From Glycomyces algeriensis (lineage in GTDB: Bacteria > Actinomycetota > Actinomycetes > Mycobacteriales > Micromonosporaceae), in contig NZ_JAPZVR010000002.1 in NCBI RefSeq assembly GCF_027622855.1, forward strand, positions 576,681-640,680: a stretch of 64,000 bases of DNA, given 5' to 3'. The notes under the pieces are model-generated. The model did no database searches and had not been told where the DNA came from. It saw only the letters and a program-made list of their open reading frames with translations. The translations under genes and the position numbers were made by a program. How positions within the stretch are numbered: the first letter of the stretch is position 1; each line of letters begins with the position of its first letter. This document shows positions 52,801 to 61,715 of the stretch, in pieces.

Positions 52801-53942
52801 CCGTCCGAAAGGGTCGGCTGCTCGATCCGCTTGGGCGGCGGCGAGTGCTTCGGCGGTTCGCGCACCGGCTCAGGTTCGGCGATCGGGGTGTTGAGCGGAG
52901 TGGAGTCGCGCGCCGACACGTGCTCGGAGTTGAGCTCCGGCACCTCTTCGGGCGCCAGGCGCGGCAGCACCGTGGTCGGCCGGTGGACCCGGCGGGCCTC
53001 CTCCTCCTTGAGCCGCTTCGCTTCACGGCTCTCGGCGCGGGTCTTACGGGGAGTGGGCTCCTCGCCCTCCTCCTCGTCGTCCTCATAGGCGTCGACCCGG
53101 CCGGTCGCCAGGTCCCACAGGCGCCCGAGCTTGTACGGCACCTGGTTCAGCGGCGTCGCCGTCACCACCAGGACCCCGAAGAGCAGCAGCAGGATCAGCA
53201 GCGGGAACGCCACGTACGACGAGACGCCCAGCGCCAGGCCGCCACCCACGATCCAGCCGATCTGGCCGCCCGCGACCATCCGCTCGCTCATGTCGGACGG
53301 CAGGCCGGAGATCAGGTGCAGCAGGCCGAGGCTCGAGAGCCAGATCGAGGTCCAGCCCACCAGCGAGCGGCCGTGCGCCTCTTCGGGCGCCACCTGCCGC
53401 ATCACGCGCAGTCCCCACAGGACCAGCAAAACCGGGAGCGCGCGGGTGGCCAGGCCGAGCAGCCAGTCGAGGATGAACGCGAGCCGCTCCCCGATCGGGC
53501 CGGCCACGTCGAACCAGACCGCGCAGGCCAGGACGATCGCGATGGCGATGAGGAAGAGCCCGAGACCGTCTCGACGGTGCGCGGGATCGATGTCGCGGGC
53601 CGTGGCGGCCTCCTTGCCTACGGAACGGGCCATCCAGCCCGTGGAGCGCGCGGTGCCGACCCAGAGACCGCGCAGGCCGAGACCCAGCGCCTCGAGCGGC
53701 CCCGGGACCGCGTCCATGCCCTTGCGCTTCGCGGTCGCCTTCTTGGCGGCCCGCTTGGCGGTGGTCTTTTTAGCGGAGGTCTTCTTCGCGGTCGACTTCG
53801 CCGCCTTGCGGGGGGCGGGCTTAGCGGGAGATCTGGCGGTGGAGGCGGCGGGCTTGCGGCGCGCCGCGGGTGCACTGCTCTTGCGGACCGCGCCCCCCTT
53901 GCGGGCGGCGCCGCCCGAACTGCCGCTCGTCCTGGCCATCAT
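49842..53942 (-). CDS. ftsK: FtsK/SpoIIIE DNA translocase, interrupted by an intein
   Basis: Septal DNA pump for chromosome segregation. 1366 codons, of which 494 are an in-frame intein, leaving an 872-aa FtsK. The N-terminus (1-75) is Ala/Lys-rich and histone-tail-like ([11 protein letters not shown]), followed by four membrane helices, an acidic linker, and the motor: VAGATGSGK (Walker A, to Lys546, where the intein starts), [13 protein letters not shown] after it, [13 protein letters not shown] (Walker B) and a C-terminal gamma winged helix ([20 protein letters not shown]) that reads polar DNA sequences. The protein must splice to be active, since the intein breaks the ATP loop. Confidence 0.95.
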   Translation of the reverse strand: MMARTSGSSGGAARKGGAVRKSSAPAARRKPAASTARSPAKPAPRKAAKSTAKKTSAKKTTAKRAAKKATAKRKGMDAVPGPLEALGLGLRGLWVGTARSTGWMARSVGKEAATARDIDPAHRRDGLGLFLIAIAIVLACAVWFDVAGPIGERLAFILDWLLGLATRALPVLLVLWGLRVMRQVAPEEAHGRSLVGWTSIWLSSLGLLHLISGLPSDMSERMVAGGQIGWIVGGGLALGVSSYVAFPLLILLLLFGVLVVTATPLNQVPYKLGRLWDLATGRVDAYEDDEEEGEEPTPRKTRAESREAKRLKEEEARRVHRPTTVLPRLAPEEVPELNSEHVSARDSTPLNTPIAEPEPVREPPKHSPPPKRIEQPTLSDGGAAMDGDYRLPSMDLLPVGPTAKKRSKANDSVIAALQEVFAQFQVDAAVTGFTRGPTVTRYEVELGPAVKVERIIQLSKNIAYAVKSSDIRIINPIPGKSAVGVEIPNTDRDDVALGDVLRSPLAQSDAHPMIVGLGKDVEGGYVLTNLTKTPHLLVAGATGSGKALALFEPIPIPGGWSTMGELQVGDRVFDECGVPCTVIAATEVMEDRPCYEVEFSDGTVIIADAEHQWVTTTRSDRSKARRRKDDSYWSEDEILWIKTRAHSVLRLPDVPMSTTQVIDDIGVRYKDVLFQVVKEIPVEEGAASTFYERGGKTVRTRVPVRSGHAMYQALADRVSMPGRSARRQERQQISTTAEIAATVRVEGRGQSWANHSVAVAGALALPAADLPIEPYTLGCWLGDGSTGSAQFTTADEEILEGIRADGYAVTKHPSAKLHYTISNAPERERRIDAAIDLAEQGVGPVRAARHAGVGISAVAAAAKGRFAVGRNGRAQPDSPPSEPYRPLSALFKAIGSKHIPGQYLRASEPQRRELLAGLLDTDGTVSKQGNIVFAVTSRRLAYDFLELVHSLGYQATVATRPVKGRKPETSVCYSVSFTTSDRVFRLSRKADRQIASTRPTTRERYIVDVRPVPSVPVRCIEVDSPSHQFLASRSMIPTHNSSLINTLLVSMLVRATPEQVRLLLIDPKRVELTNYEGVPHLVHPIVTNPKKASDALQWVVKEMDMRYEDLAKAGVRHVDDFNRKVRSGELKTDPASGRELRPHPYLLVIVDELADLMMVAARDVEESVVRITQLARAAGIHLVLATQRPSVDVVTGLIKANVPSRLAFSTSSLADSRVILDQPGAEKLVGRGDGLFLPMGASKPERIQGAWVSDAEIEAVVEHVKSQMEPQFIEEVTATPGSTREIDPDIGDDLELLIQAIEQVVTTQFGSTSMLQRKLRVGFAKAGRLMDLMETRGVVGPSEGTKARDVLVKPDELDGVIASLQG
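50823..52304 (-). other. Class 3 intein with LAGLIDADG homing endonuclease, in ftsK
   Basis: 494 codons, FtsK residues 547-1040, inserted between GSGK and SS of the P-loop. Intein residue 1 is Ala, not Cys or Ser. Block B is [11 protein letters not shown] with Trp67; block F is [17 protein letters not shown] with Cys473; block G is MIPTHN with Thr492, His493 and Asn494; the next residue is Ser. Trp, Cys and Thr at these places form the WCT motif of class 3 inteins, which splice through the block F Cys. LGCWLGDGS and [10 protein letters not shown] are the two LAGLIDADG motifs, so the endonuclease looks intact. Boundaries rest on motif reading and P-loop continuity. Confidence 0.88.
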
Positions 53943-54016
53943 GCCCCATACGTTACCGCCCTCATGCCGAGCCGAGTCGGTCCGAAGGCAACCATGAAAA
54001 CGGTTAATGTGACGGC

Positions 54017-54718
54017 ATGTCGAAAACGATTCTGGTGACCGGCGCGGGCCGCGGGCTCGGGCGAACCCTGGCCTCGCAGCTCACCGCCCGCGGCGACAAG
54101 GTGATCGCGCACGCCCGCAGCGAGTCCGCACTGGACGGTGTGCCGCACGACCGGGCGCTCGTGCTCGACCTGGCCGAACCGGCGGCGATCGCGGACGCGG
54201 TGGCCGCGCTCGGCCTCGAACGACTCGACGCGGTGATCCACAATGCCGGGATCGCCCACATCGGCCCCATCGCCGAGCAACCGCTCGACCAGTGGGAGCG
54301 GACGCTCACGATCAACGTGACCGCCCCGGCCGAGCTCACCCGGGTGCTGCTCCCGGCGCTGCGCGCCGCCCGAGGCCACGTCGTCTTCGTCAACTCGGGC
54401 GCGGGGCTCGCCGCGGGCCCGAAGTGGAGCTCGTACGCCGCGAGCAAGCACGCGCTGCGGGCGCTGGCGGATTCGCTGCGCGGCGAGGAGCAGCCGAACG
54501 GTGTGCGGGTGACCAGCGTGTACCCCTCGCACTTCGCCACGGACATGCAGCGCAGCGTTCGGGAGCAGTACGGCGCGGACTACGACAGCGCTCGCGCCAC
54601 GAGCCCGGAGTCGATCGCGCAGACCATCGTCGGTGTCCTCAACACCCCCGAGGACATGGTCGTCAACGAGATCCGAGTCGAACCGCCGAACCCGCTGCCG
54701 ATCCGCGCGAGAAGCTAG
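54017..54718 (+). CDS. Short-chain dehydrogenase/reductase
   Basis: 233 aa classical [11 protein letters not shown] (cofactor loop), [15 protein letters not shown] and the YAASK catalytic pair (Tyr140, Lys144) are present. Divergent from ftsK with 74 bases between the starts. Substrate unknown; the fold is shared by many housekeeping and secondary-metabolite reductases. Confidence 0.88.
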   Translation: MSKTILVTGAGRGLGRTLASQLTARGDKVIAHARSESALDGVPHDRALVLDLAEPAAIADAVAALGLERLDAVIHNAGIAHIGPIAEQPLDQWERTLTINVTAPAELTRVLLPALRAARGHVVFVNSGAGLAAGPKWSSYAASKHALRALADSLRGEEQPNGVRVTSVYPSHFATDMQRSVREQYGADYDSARATSPESIAQTIVGVLNTPEDMVVNEIRVEPPNPLPIRARS

Positions 54719-54938
54719 CAAATACCGATTTAAAGTGATAAATCCCCCTTAAGGGACCCCTGGCACAAAAATACCTGATGGGTACGACATTCCGTCCACG
54801 CCCAGGTCAGCGCCTTGCCTCCGGGGAGGCGAGCGAACCTCGCGACTGGCAGGGACCCTTTAGGATGTGGAACGGCATGCCCATGCCCGACAAGGTGACC
54901 CATCCTCACCGTGATGCACAGTTAGGTGTGATCCTCCT

Positions 54939-55613
54939 TTGAGCGACCCCGCAGCCCACCCGCCGCATTACGCTTCTCAGCCCCAGCCGAGCCAGCCGCA
55001 GCAGCCGGTCTACCAGCAGCTCCTCCCGAGCGGCCCCGACCGCCCGACGCCGGTCGGGCTCGGCCTCGCCGGAGCCGGCCTGTTGCTTCTCGCGGTGGGC
55101 ACCCTCATCCCCCAGATCTCGCTGAGCGGCAGCGACGCCGACGAGGCCGGCAGTTTCGGGCTCGGCACCGTCGGCGTCGAGCTCCCCGGCCTCACCCCCG
55201 CGCTCGTCCTCGTCGTCCTGGCCGGCTGGGCCGCCGTCGGCGTCAAGCCCGGCCTCCAGTGGGCCGCCAAGCTCGGCGGCATCGGCCTGGCCGCGATCAC
55301 CGTCGCCGCCGCGTTGCACCCCGTCATCGAACTCAACCGCACCTTCAACACCGAGGGGTGGGAAGACCTCGATCTCGACGTTGAGGCCAGCGCCGGAGGC
55401 GGGATCTGGCTCTACATCCTGGCCGCGGGGCTCCTGGCCGCCAGCATCTTCCTGATGCGCTGGTCGCCTCCGAAGCAGCCCGCCCAGCAGCCGCAGTACG
55501 CGGCGCAGCCGTACCAGCAGCAGCCGCCGCCGCAGACCATGCAGGTGCCGGTCCAGCCCCAGCAGCAGCCGCCGCCGGGCAACGCTTGGCCGGGTCACAA
55601 CCCGCAGCAGTAA
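54939..55613 (+). CDS. Membrane protein with Pro/Gln-rich ends
   Basis: 224 aa. A cytoplasmic Q/P/Y-rich N-terminus (PSQPQQPVYQQ), helices GLGLAGAGLLLLAVGTLIPQ, LTPALVLVVLAGWAAVGV, LGGIGLAAITVAAALHPV and GIWLYILAAGLLAASIFLM, then a Q/P-rich tail (QQPPPQTMQVPVQPQQQPPP). No family recognised. The TTG start at 54939 lacks a normal ribosome binding site; the bases before it read CCTCCT, the opposite of a Shine-Dalgarno, so the start is uncertain. Confidence 0.65.
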   Translation: MSDPAAHPPHYASQPQPSQPQQPVYQQLLPSGPDRPTPVGLGLAGAGLLLLAVGTLIPQISLSGSDADEAGSFGLGTVGVELPGLTPALVLVVLAGWAAVGVKPGLQWAAKLGGIGLAAITVAAALHPVIELNRTFNTEGWEDLDLDVEASAGGGIWLYILAAGLLAASIFLMRWSPPKQPAQQPQYAAQPYQQQPPPQTMQVPVQPQQQPPPGNAWPGHNPQQ

Positions 55614-55620
55614 CGTCGAG

Positions 55621-55664
55621 AAAGCGGCGGGGCCACGCCCGAATGGGCGCGGCCCCGCCGCTTT
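55621..55664. terminator. Shared terminator of the membrane gene and the RNase J operon
   Basis: A 14-bp perfect stem (55621-55634 with 55651-55664) plus an inner 5-bp stem and GAAT loop. Confidence 0.85.
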
Positions 55665-55705
55665 GCGTTCGCTTGCTACAAGACTGCGGTCCCGCAGAAT
55701 TCCAG

Positions 55706-55801
55706 ACTGCGCCTCAGGCGTCCCCTCATACTCCGAGACTGCGCCTCAGGCGTCCTCACATACTCCAAAACTGCGCCTCAAGCGTCCTCTCATACTTCAA
55801 G
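55706..55801. repeat. 32-bp tandem repeat reaching into the RNase J stop codon
   Basis: Three units begin at 55706, 55738 and 55770, each ACTGCGCCTCAGGCGTCC with small changes. Each holds a CGCCTCAGGCG-type palindrome (copy 3 has CGCCTCAAGCG). The third unit contains the TGA and last codons of the RNase J gene. A partial unit may lie at 55683. Confidence 0.88.
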
Positions 55802-57481
55802 GACGTGCGGCACGATCATCGGGCGGCGGCGGTAGGTGTCGTTGACCCACTTGCCGACCGTGCGCCGCAGGATCTGCTGGAGCTGGTGCGGGTCGGTGAT
55901 GCCGTCCACCGCGGCGCGTTCCATGGCGTCGTCGATGAGCGGCAGGACCCCGTCGAAGGCCTTGGGGTCCTCGGAGAACCCGCGCGCCGAGACCGTGGGG
56001 CCGCCGACGATCTTGCCGTTCTCGGAGTCGATGACCACCGTGGCCGCGATGAAGCCGCCGTCGCCGAGCATGCGGCGCTCGCTGAGCACGGGCTCGCCGA
56101 CGTCGCCCACGGAGAGGCCGTCCACATAGATCAGGTTGTTCGGGACGTGCCCGACGAGCCGCGCGCGGCCGTCGATCAGGTCGACGACGTCACCGTTCTC
56201 GATGACGATGACCTGGTCGGCCGGGACGCCGGACTCGATGGCGAGGCGCGCGTGCGCCTGGAGGTGCCGGGCCTCGCCGTGGACCGGGATCATGTTGGAG
56301 GGCTTGACGACGTTAAGCACGTACAGCAGCTCGCCCGCGGGGGCGTGGCCGGAGACGTGGACCTTCGCGACGTCCTTGTGGATCACGGTGGCGCCGGTGC
56401 GCGCGAGGCGGTTGATGACGCCGTACACGGCGGTCTCGTTGCCGGGCACGAGCGAGGACGCGAGGATGATCGTGTCGTCGGGCTCGACGGCGATGTGCCG
56501 GTGGTCGCCGGAGGCCATGCGGCCCAGGGCGCTCATCGGCTCGCCCTGCGAGCCGGTGGACATGTAGACGATCTCGTCGGCGGGCAGGCGCACGGCCTCG
56601 TCCATGCTGACGAGGAGCCCCTCGGGGACCTCCATGAGGCCGAGGTCGCGGGCGATCGCCATGTTGCGGACCATCGAGCGGCCGACGAAGGCGACCTTGC
56701 GGCCGTGGGCGTAGGCGGCGTCGAGGACCTGCTGCACGCGGTGCACGTGGCTGGCGAAGGACGCGACGATGATGCGGCCCTTGACGTCCTCGAAGAGCCG
56801 GTCGAGCACGGGCCCGATCTGGCGCTCGGAGGTGACGAAGCCGGGGATCTCGGCGTTCGTGGAGTCCGAGAGGAGCAGGTCGACGCCCTGGTCGCCGAGG
56901 CGGGCGAAGCCGGCGAGGTCGGTGATGCGGCCGTCGAGCGGCAGCTGGTCCATCTTGAAGTCGCCGGTGTGGAGCACCAGGCCGGCCTCGGTGCGGATCG
57001 CGACGGCGAGCGCGTCCGGGATGGAGTGGTTGACGGCGAGGAACTCGCAGCCGAACGGGCCGAGCTGCAGGGTCTCGTTCTCGGCGACGACGACGCCGGC
57101 GGGCTTGATGCGCCGCTCGCGGAGCTTGGCCTCGACCAGGGCGACCGAGAACCTGGAGCCGACGACGGGGATGTCGTTCTTGTGCTCCAGGAGGTAGGGG
57201 ATCGCGCCGATGTGGTCCTCGTGGCCGTGGGTGACGACGATGGCCTCGATGTCGTCGAGGCGGTCGAGGATCTGCGTGAAGTCCGGCAGGATCAGGTCGA
57301 CGCCGGGCTGGTCGACGTCGGGGAAGAGCACCCCGCAGTCGACGATGAGCAGGCGCCCTTCGTATTCGAAGAGCGTCATGTTGCGTCCGATGGCGCCGAG
57401 TCCGCCGAGGGGGATGACGCGCAGCGCCCCTTCGGGGAGGGCGCCGGGGGCGCCGAGGTTCTTGGGACGGGTCAGGCCCAT
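55790..57481 (-). CDS. rnj: Ribonuclease J
   Basis: Metallo-beta-lactamase/beta-CASP RNase with 5'-exonuclease and endonuclease action in mRNA decay and rRNA maturation. 563 aa. Metal-binding THGHEDHIGAIPYLL (HxHxDH), HTGDFKMDQ, and the beta-CASP segments DSTNAE, ASFASHVHRVQQ, STGSQGEPMSAL and HVSGHA, then PVHGEARHL. ATG at 57481 overlaps the dapA stop (ATGA). Pairing dapA-rnj is conserved in actinobacteria. Confidence 0.95.
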   Translation of the reverse strand: MGLTRPKNLGAPGALPEGALRVIPLGGLGAIGRNMTLFEYEGRLLIVDCGVLFPDVDQPGVDLILPDFTQILDRLDDIEAIVVTHGHEDHIGAIPYLLEHKNDIPVVGSRFSVALVEAKLRERRIKPAGVVVAENETLQLGPFGCEFLAVNHSIPDALAVAIRTEAGLVLHTGDFKMDQLPLDGRITDLAGFARLGDQGVDLLLSDSTNAEIPGFVTSERQIGPVLDRLFEDVKGRIIVASFASHVHRVQQVLDAAYAHGRKVAFVGRSMVRNMAIARDLGLMEVPEGLLVSMDEAVRLPADEIVYMSTGSQGEPMSALGRMASGDHRHIAVEPDDTIILASSLVPGNETAVYGVINRLARTGATVIHKDVAKVHVSGHAPAGELLYVLNVVKPSNMIPVHGEARHLQAHARLAIESGVPADQVIVIENGDVVDLIDGRARLVGHVPNNLIYVDGLSVGDVGEPVLSERRMLGDGGFIAATVVIDSENGKIVGGPTVSARGFSEDPKAFDGVLPLIDDAMERAAVDGITDPHQLQQILRRTVGKWVNDTYRRRPMIVPHVLEV

Positions 57482-58374
57482 CAGGCCTCCTTCAGGTCGG
57501 CGAGGGCGGTGGCGATATCGGCGGCGAGCACTTCGTCCGCGGGCAGGAGCGGCAGGCGGGGTTCGCCGGCGGGCACGCCTTGGCCGCCCAGTCCGGCCTT
57601 GACGGCGATGATCCCGGGTCCGCGTCCCATGAGGGCGGTGACGGCGGGCAGGAGCCGGTCGTTGATCTCGGCGGCCTTGGCGGTGTCGCCGTCGTCGTAG
57701 GCGTCGAACATGGCGTTGAGGTGCTTGCCGACGAGGTGGGCGACGACGGAGACGATGCCGACCTGGCCGGTGGCGTAGGCGGCGAGGTTGAGTTCGTCGA
57801 CGCCGCAGTAGAACGCGAGGCCGGTGTTGGCGCGGACGCGCTGGGCCTTGGCGAGGTCGCCCGTGGCGTCCTTGACGCTGATGATGCGGGTGTGCTCGGC
57901 GAGGCGCTCGAAGGTGTCCTCTTCGATGCCGATGACCGAGCGCGGGGGGATGTCGTAGAGCATGACCGGCAGGTCGGCGGCGTCGGCGATCGCGGAGAAG
58001 TGGGCGACGACCCCGGCCTGGGTGGGCTTGTTGTAGTACGGGGTGACGAGGAGGAGCCCGTGGGCGCCGGCCTTCTCGGCTTCCTGGGCGAGGCGCACGG
58101 AGTGGCGCGTGTCGTAGGTGGAGGCCCCGGCGATGATGTGGGCGCGGTCGCCGACGGCTTCGAGGACGGTCTCGAGGACCTGGGTCTTCTCGGCGTCGGT
58201 GGTGGTGGGGGATTCGCCGGTGGTGCCGTTGACGACGAGGCCCTCGCAGCCCTGCTCGTCGACGAGGTGGCGCGCGAGGGCGGCGGTGCCGGGGACGTCG
58301 AGTTCGCCCGAGGGCGTGAACGGCGTGATCATGGCCGCGAGTGTTCGCCCGAAGGGGCGCGTTGCGTTGCGCAT
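57481..58374 (-). CDS. dapA: 4-hydroxy-tetrahydrodipicolinate synthase
   Basis: Condenses pyruvate with aspartate semialdehyde, the committed step of diaminopimelate/lysine synthesis. 297 aa TIM barrel. VNGTTGES, LLVTPYYNKPTQ, MLYDIPPRS and the Schiff-base lysine in ISVKDATGD are present. Translationally coupled to RNase J; dapB lies on the same strand with thyX and other genes between. Confidence 0.95.
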   Translation of the reverse strand: MRNATRPFGRTLAAMITPFTPSGELDVPGTAALARHLVDEQGCEGLVVNGTTGESPTTTDAEKTQVLETVLEAVGDRAHIIAGASTYDTRHSVRLAQEAEKAGAHGLLLVTPYYNKPTQAGVVAHFSAIADAADLPVMLYDIPPRSVIGIEEDTFERLAEHTRIISVKDATGDLAKAQRVRANTGLAFYCGVDELNLAAYATGQVGIVSVVAHLVGKHLNAMFDAYDDGDTAKAAEINDRLLPAVTALMGRGPGIIAVKAGLGGQGVPAGEPRLPLLPADEVLAADIATALADLKEA

Positions 58375-58564
58375 GTTGCTTCACCAATGCTTGGTCCGGC
58401 GGCCGGGGCGCCTGCGCCCGGCCGCTCGCTGCGTTTGTAACTGTCTCAAGTTTTTCCGCCGCGCCACCGCGAAACGGCGCTCAAGGAGCCCTGCGGGCCT
58501 TTGACCGGCCCTTCCGTGCTCCTTGCGAGCCGCGGCTCGGTGGTTTGGGGAGATGCCCGCGGCT

Positions 58565-59317
58565 CTAGCCCTCGGTGACGTAGGGGCTGGAGGCGACCTC
58601 GGTGCCGTCGTCGAGCTTCGTGATCTGGAAGTCGGCGAAGACGTTGGCGGCCTTCTCTTTGAGCTGCTTGAGGCATTCGACGGCCAGCGCCCGGATCTCG
58701 ACGTCGGCGTGCTCGGAGGCGCGCATGGCGATGAAGTGCCGCCAGGCGCGGTAGTTGCCGGTCACGACGATGCGGGTCTCGGTGGCGTTGGGGAGTACTG
58801 CACGCGCCGCTTGGCGCGCTTGCTTTCGGCGCAGCGTGGGGTTGGCGACGTCGGCGAACTGCTTCTCGAGGCCTTCGAGGAGGTCGTTGTAGGCGCTCTG
58901 GGCGGCTTCGGCCGCGGCGAGGAAGCGCTGGTGCAGTTCGGGGTCGTTCGCGATGGCGTCGGGTTCGACCATGGCGGCGTCGCGCTCGGGGACGTAGCGC
59001 TGGGAGAGCTGGGAGTACGAGAAGTGGCGGTGGCGGATCAGCTCGTGCGTCAGGGAGCGGGAGATGCCGCTGAGGTAGAAGCTGACGGTGCCGTGCTCGA
59101 GGACCGAGAGGTGGCCGACCTGGAGGATGTGCTCGAGGTAGCCGGCGTTCGTGGCGGTCTTGGGGTTGGGCTTCTTCCAGGACTGGTAGCAGGCGCGTCC
59201 GGCGAATTCGGCGAGGGCTTGGCCGCCGTCGGCGTCCGTCTCCCAGGGGACGTCGGCCGGGGACTCGAAGTGCGTCCAGGCGATGAGTCGGACGTCCATC
59301 GGTACGATTTCGGGCAT
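58565..59317 (-). CDS. thyX: Flavin-dependent thymidylate synthase
   Basis: Makes dTMP from dUMP with FAD, NADPH and methylenetetrahydrofolate. 250 aa. The ThyX motif [14 protein letters not shown] is complete, with [14 protein letters not shown] before it and [20 protein letters not shown] after it. The ATG at 59317 has AGGGGGAG upstream. No thyA is in the window. Confidence 0.95.
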   Translation of the reverse strand: MPEIVPMDVRLIAWTHFESPADVPWETDADGGQALAEFAGRACYQSWKKPNPKTATNAGYLEHILQVGHLSVLEHGTVSFYLSGISRSLTHELIRHRHFSYSQLSQRYVPERDAAMVEPDAIANDPELHQRFLAAAEAAQSAYNDLLEGLEKQFADVANPTLRRKQARQAARAVLPNATETRIVVTGNYRAWRHFIAMRASEHADVEIRALAVECLKQLKEKAANVFADFQITKLDDGTEVASSPYVTEG

Positions 59318-59511
59318 CCCCGCTCCCCCTCGTTTCGTGTTCGGTGCCTGTTACTGCTGGTTCTCGACTCCCTGAGGGTACTCGGCTGCGGAGTGTGGTC
59401 CGGCACGCGCCCGGCTTCGGGGGGTGTCGGGGCGGTGTGCGGGTGGGGGTGGTGGTTCGGATCGCACTGTCTGGTTTCAGAACGCCGCTTGACAGACGTC
59501 AGAAATGATGT

Positions 59512-59521
59512 CACCATGGTG
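59512..59521. promoter_or_regulatory. Palindrome just before the RHH gene start, possible operator
   Basis: CACCATGGTG is a 10-base palindrome flanked by TGAT and TCATG, giving paired TG-TGTCA-like half sites that end at the ATG (59524). A TTGACA hexamer is 18 bases upstream. This would suit an autoregulated RHH protein. Confidence 0.3.
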
Positions 59522-59523
59522 TC

Positions 59524-60015
59524 ATGGACTTGACGCCGTATATCGAATCGCTCCGCCGGAGCCTCACCGCTGCCGCCGCGCCCGGTGGCGAGGAAGCCGC
59601 GCGGACCGCTGAACTGCTGTCCGAGGCGCTCGACGCGGGGGCTCGCCTGGCGCTCATGGAAGCCCTTTCGGAGGCCGCCGCCGAGATCACCGCGGGCCTC
59701 GACCAGGCCGGTTCCTCGGCCTCGGTCGACCTGCGCGTGCGCGGCCGCGAAGTGGACCTGCGGGTGAGCGGCGGCGAGACCGCCGAGATCGCGCCGCCTC
59801 CGGCCCCGCCGGTGGACGACGACGTCGCCCGCATCACGTTGCGTCTTCCCGAGTCGCTGAAGGAGGACGTCGAGAAGGCGGCCTCCTCGGACGGCGCCTC
59901 GGTCAACGCCTGGCTGGTTCGCGCGATCAACAACGCGGTCCACATCTCGCGCACCTCGGGCCAGCCCGCCGGCGCGAAGTACAGCCAGCGCATCACCGGC
60001 TACGCCAGGGCTTAG
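59524..60015 (+). CDS. Ribbon-helix-helix (HicB/Arc-type) regulator
   Basis: 163 aa. The N-terminal 85 residues are helical and Ala-rich; the C-terminal domain VARITLRLPESLKEDVEKAA followed by GASVNAWLVRAINNAV is a classical RHH fold as in HicB-type antitoxins and Arc. It is separated by 11 bases from the DUF4097 gene, so the pair is an operon. Probably a DNA-binding autoregulator; no toxin partner is present. Confidence 0.82.
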   Translation: MDLTPYIESLRRSLTAAAAPGGEEAARTAELLSEALDAGARLALMEALSEAAAEITAGLDQAGSSASVDLRVRGREVDLRVSGGETAEIAPPPAPPVDDDVARITLRLPESLKEDVEKAASSDGASVNAWLVRAINNAVHISRTSGQPAGAKYSQRITGYARA

Positions 60016-60026
60016 GAGCACCGAGC

Positions 60027-60848
60027 ATGAACGAGTACACCGAATTCACCCACGACGGGCCGATCACGGCGGCGATCACCCTCGCCGACGGCTCGGTCAC
60101 CGTCACCGCCCACGAGCTCAACACAGTGCTCGTGGAGGTCAAGCCCGCGCAGCGCCGCACCGAAGGGGACGCCGACGCCGCCGACCTGGCGCGCGTCGAG
60201 TTCGAGAACGGGCACCTGCGCGTCGTGGCCCCGGAGAAGGCGCAGAACTGGTTCTTCCGCAAGGAGATCGGCGTCCACCTCTCGGTGAAGGTGCCGGTCC
60301 GCTCGGAGATCTCGGTGAAGACGACTTCGGCGCCGATCAGCCTGCACGGCAAGCTCGGCGCGGTCTCGATCAACACGGTCGCCGGTTCGGCGACGGTGGA
60401 GAACGCGACCAGCGTCCGCGCGAACACCGTCTCGGGTTCGATCAGCGTCATCGACGCGGTCGAGGACTTCCGGGCGAACACCGCTTCGGGCCAGGTGCGG
60501 GCCGACCACGTCGGCGGGGACTTCTCCGCGAAGACGGTGGCCGGTTCGATCACGGCCGAGCGGCTCGACTCGAACGCGAACGTGAACACGCTCTCGGGCG
60601 GGATCGAGCTGAGCGCGCTCCGCTCCGGTTCGGTCAAGGCGAACACGGTCTCGGGCCGGATCAGCCTCGGCGTGATCCCGGGCACGGACATCTGGGTGGA
60701 CCTGGACGCCAAGGCGGGCTCGGTCACCTCGGAGCTGGCCACGGGCGACACCTCGCCGGCGCCGTCCAGCACCGGCACGAGCCTCGAAGTGCGGGCCCGC
60801 TCGGTCTCGGGCGACATCTACCTGCACCGCGCGAGCGCTTACGCGTAA
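60027..60848 (+). CDS. DUF4097 beta-helix repeat protein
   Basis: 273 aa without a signal peptide. Repeated 17-20 residue beta turns with the recurring pattern ANTVSGSISV, ANTASGQVRA, AKTVAGSITA, VNTLSGGIEL, ANTVSGRISL build a right-handed beta-helix of the DUF4097 (adhesin-like) family. Such proteins with a preceding small regulator are common in actinobacteria; their function is unknown. Confidence 0.85.
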   Translation: MNEYTEFTHDGPITAAITLADGSVTVTAHELNTVLVEVKPAQRRTEGDADAADLARVEFENGHLRVVAPEKAQNWFFRKEIGVHLSVKVPVRSEISVKTTSAPISLHGKLGAVSINTVAGSATVENATSVRANTVSGSISVIDAVEDFRANTASGQVRADHVGGDFSAKTVAGSITAERLDSNANVNTLSGGIELSALRSGSVKANTVSGRISLGVIPGTDIWVDLDAKAGSVTSELATGDTSPAPSSTGTSLEVRARSVSGDIYLHRASAYA

Positions 60849-60872
60849 AAGCTGCAACCCAACACCCACATG

Positions 60873-60900
60873 AGGCCCGGCCGCTCGCGCGGCCGGGCCT
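60873..60900. terminator. Shared terminator of the DUF4097 and DUF2752 genes
   Basis: A 12-bp perfect stem (60873-60884 with 60889-60900), TCGC loop, then TTCTC on the plus strand. Confidence 0.8.
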
Positions 60901-60903
60901 TTC

Positions 60904-61413
60904 TCATACGTAGAAGAAGCTGAACGGCTCCCACGGCAGGTTGCGGGCGACGAAGAAGACGCCCCAGACGATGAGGAACGCGGTGAGGGCGTTCGGGGTG
61001 AGGTGGAAGGTCGGGAGCCGCCAGGTGCGGCGCGGGACGAGGCGCGGCAGGGCCCAGGCGAGGTACATCCAGGCGATGAACGGGGCGGCGAAGACGGCCA
61101 TGAGGTGGTGCCGCGCGGCCTCGGGCAGGTTGAGGGTGACGAGGTAGTAGAACGCGCGGGTCCCGCCGCAACCGGGGCAGTCGAAGCCGGTGGCGATCTT
61201 GAACAGGCAGGTGCTGGGGCCGGTGTTGTCGGTCGGGTCCGTGACGACGATGCCGGCCGCGGCGGCCGAGAAGCAGCCGAGGATCGCGAGCGGCGCGAAC
61301 GCGGGGTGCCCGAGCACGCCGGCGACCCAGCGCTGGACCGGGTTGCCGCGCTTGGGTTCGGGCGGGCCCTGGCTCGGCTCTGACGCCAGCGTGGCCTCAT
61401 CGACTGCGCACAC
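60904..61413 (-). CDS. DUF2752 membrane protein
   Basis: 169 aa. FDCPGCGGTRAFYYLV is the DUF2752 motif (CPxCGxTRA), between membrane helices LAILGCFSAAAAGIVV, AVFAAPFIAWMYLAWAL and ALTAFLIVWGVFFVARNL. GTG start with strong GGAGGAGG upstream. Function unknown in the family; the two Cys may bind metal. Confidence 0.85.
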   Translation of the reverse strand: MCAVDEATLASEPSQGPPEPKRGNPVQRWVAGVLGHPAFAPLAILGCFSAAAAGIVVTDPTDNTGPSTCLFKIATGFDCPGCGGTRAFYYLVTLNLPEAARHHLMAVFAAPFIAWMYLAWALPRLVPRRTWRLPTFHLTPNALTAFLIVWGVFFVARNLPWEPFSFFYV

Positions 61414-61715
61414 ATCGCCTCCTCCCCGACAGCCTAACGGGAACGGGCGAACGGGTCGGGTTCGGCGGGTACGGCCGGAGAAATCGGGGGCTCGAGCTCA
61501 GGGCCCCGGAGCCTTGTCGAGTTATGGCTCGCAAGCATCGCCGGGTCCGGTGGCAGGCGAGCACGACATACAGGCGCGGAGCGAGCAATCGGGGAGGCCC
61601 GGCCGCCGGCCCGCGAGCTTCGCCGGGTCCGGGTGCCGTACGGGTCTGGCAATCCGCGCACCGCAAGTCGGTCGAAACCGCCGAATCGGCGCTTTTCCGG
61701 GCCTAGGCTCAGGGC
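61414..61715. other. Gene-free stretch between divergent genes
   Basis: No coding frame I can support (a 60-codon plus-strand frame at 61524 is Arg/Pro-rich and without homology). It must carry promoters for the DUF2752 gene and the LppM-like gene. No strong hairpin or repeat seen. Confidence 0.5.

Noticed and set aside
61524-61706. 60-codon open frame in the gap before the LppM-like gene
   Set aside because: Arg/Pro-rich composition, no ribosome binding site, overlaps where promoters are expected.
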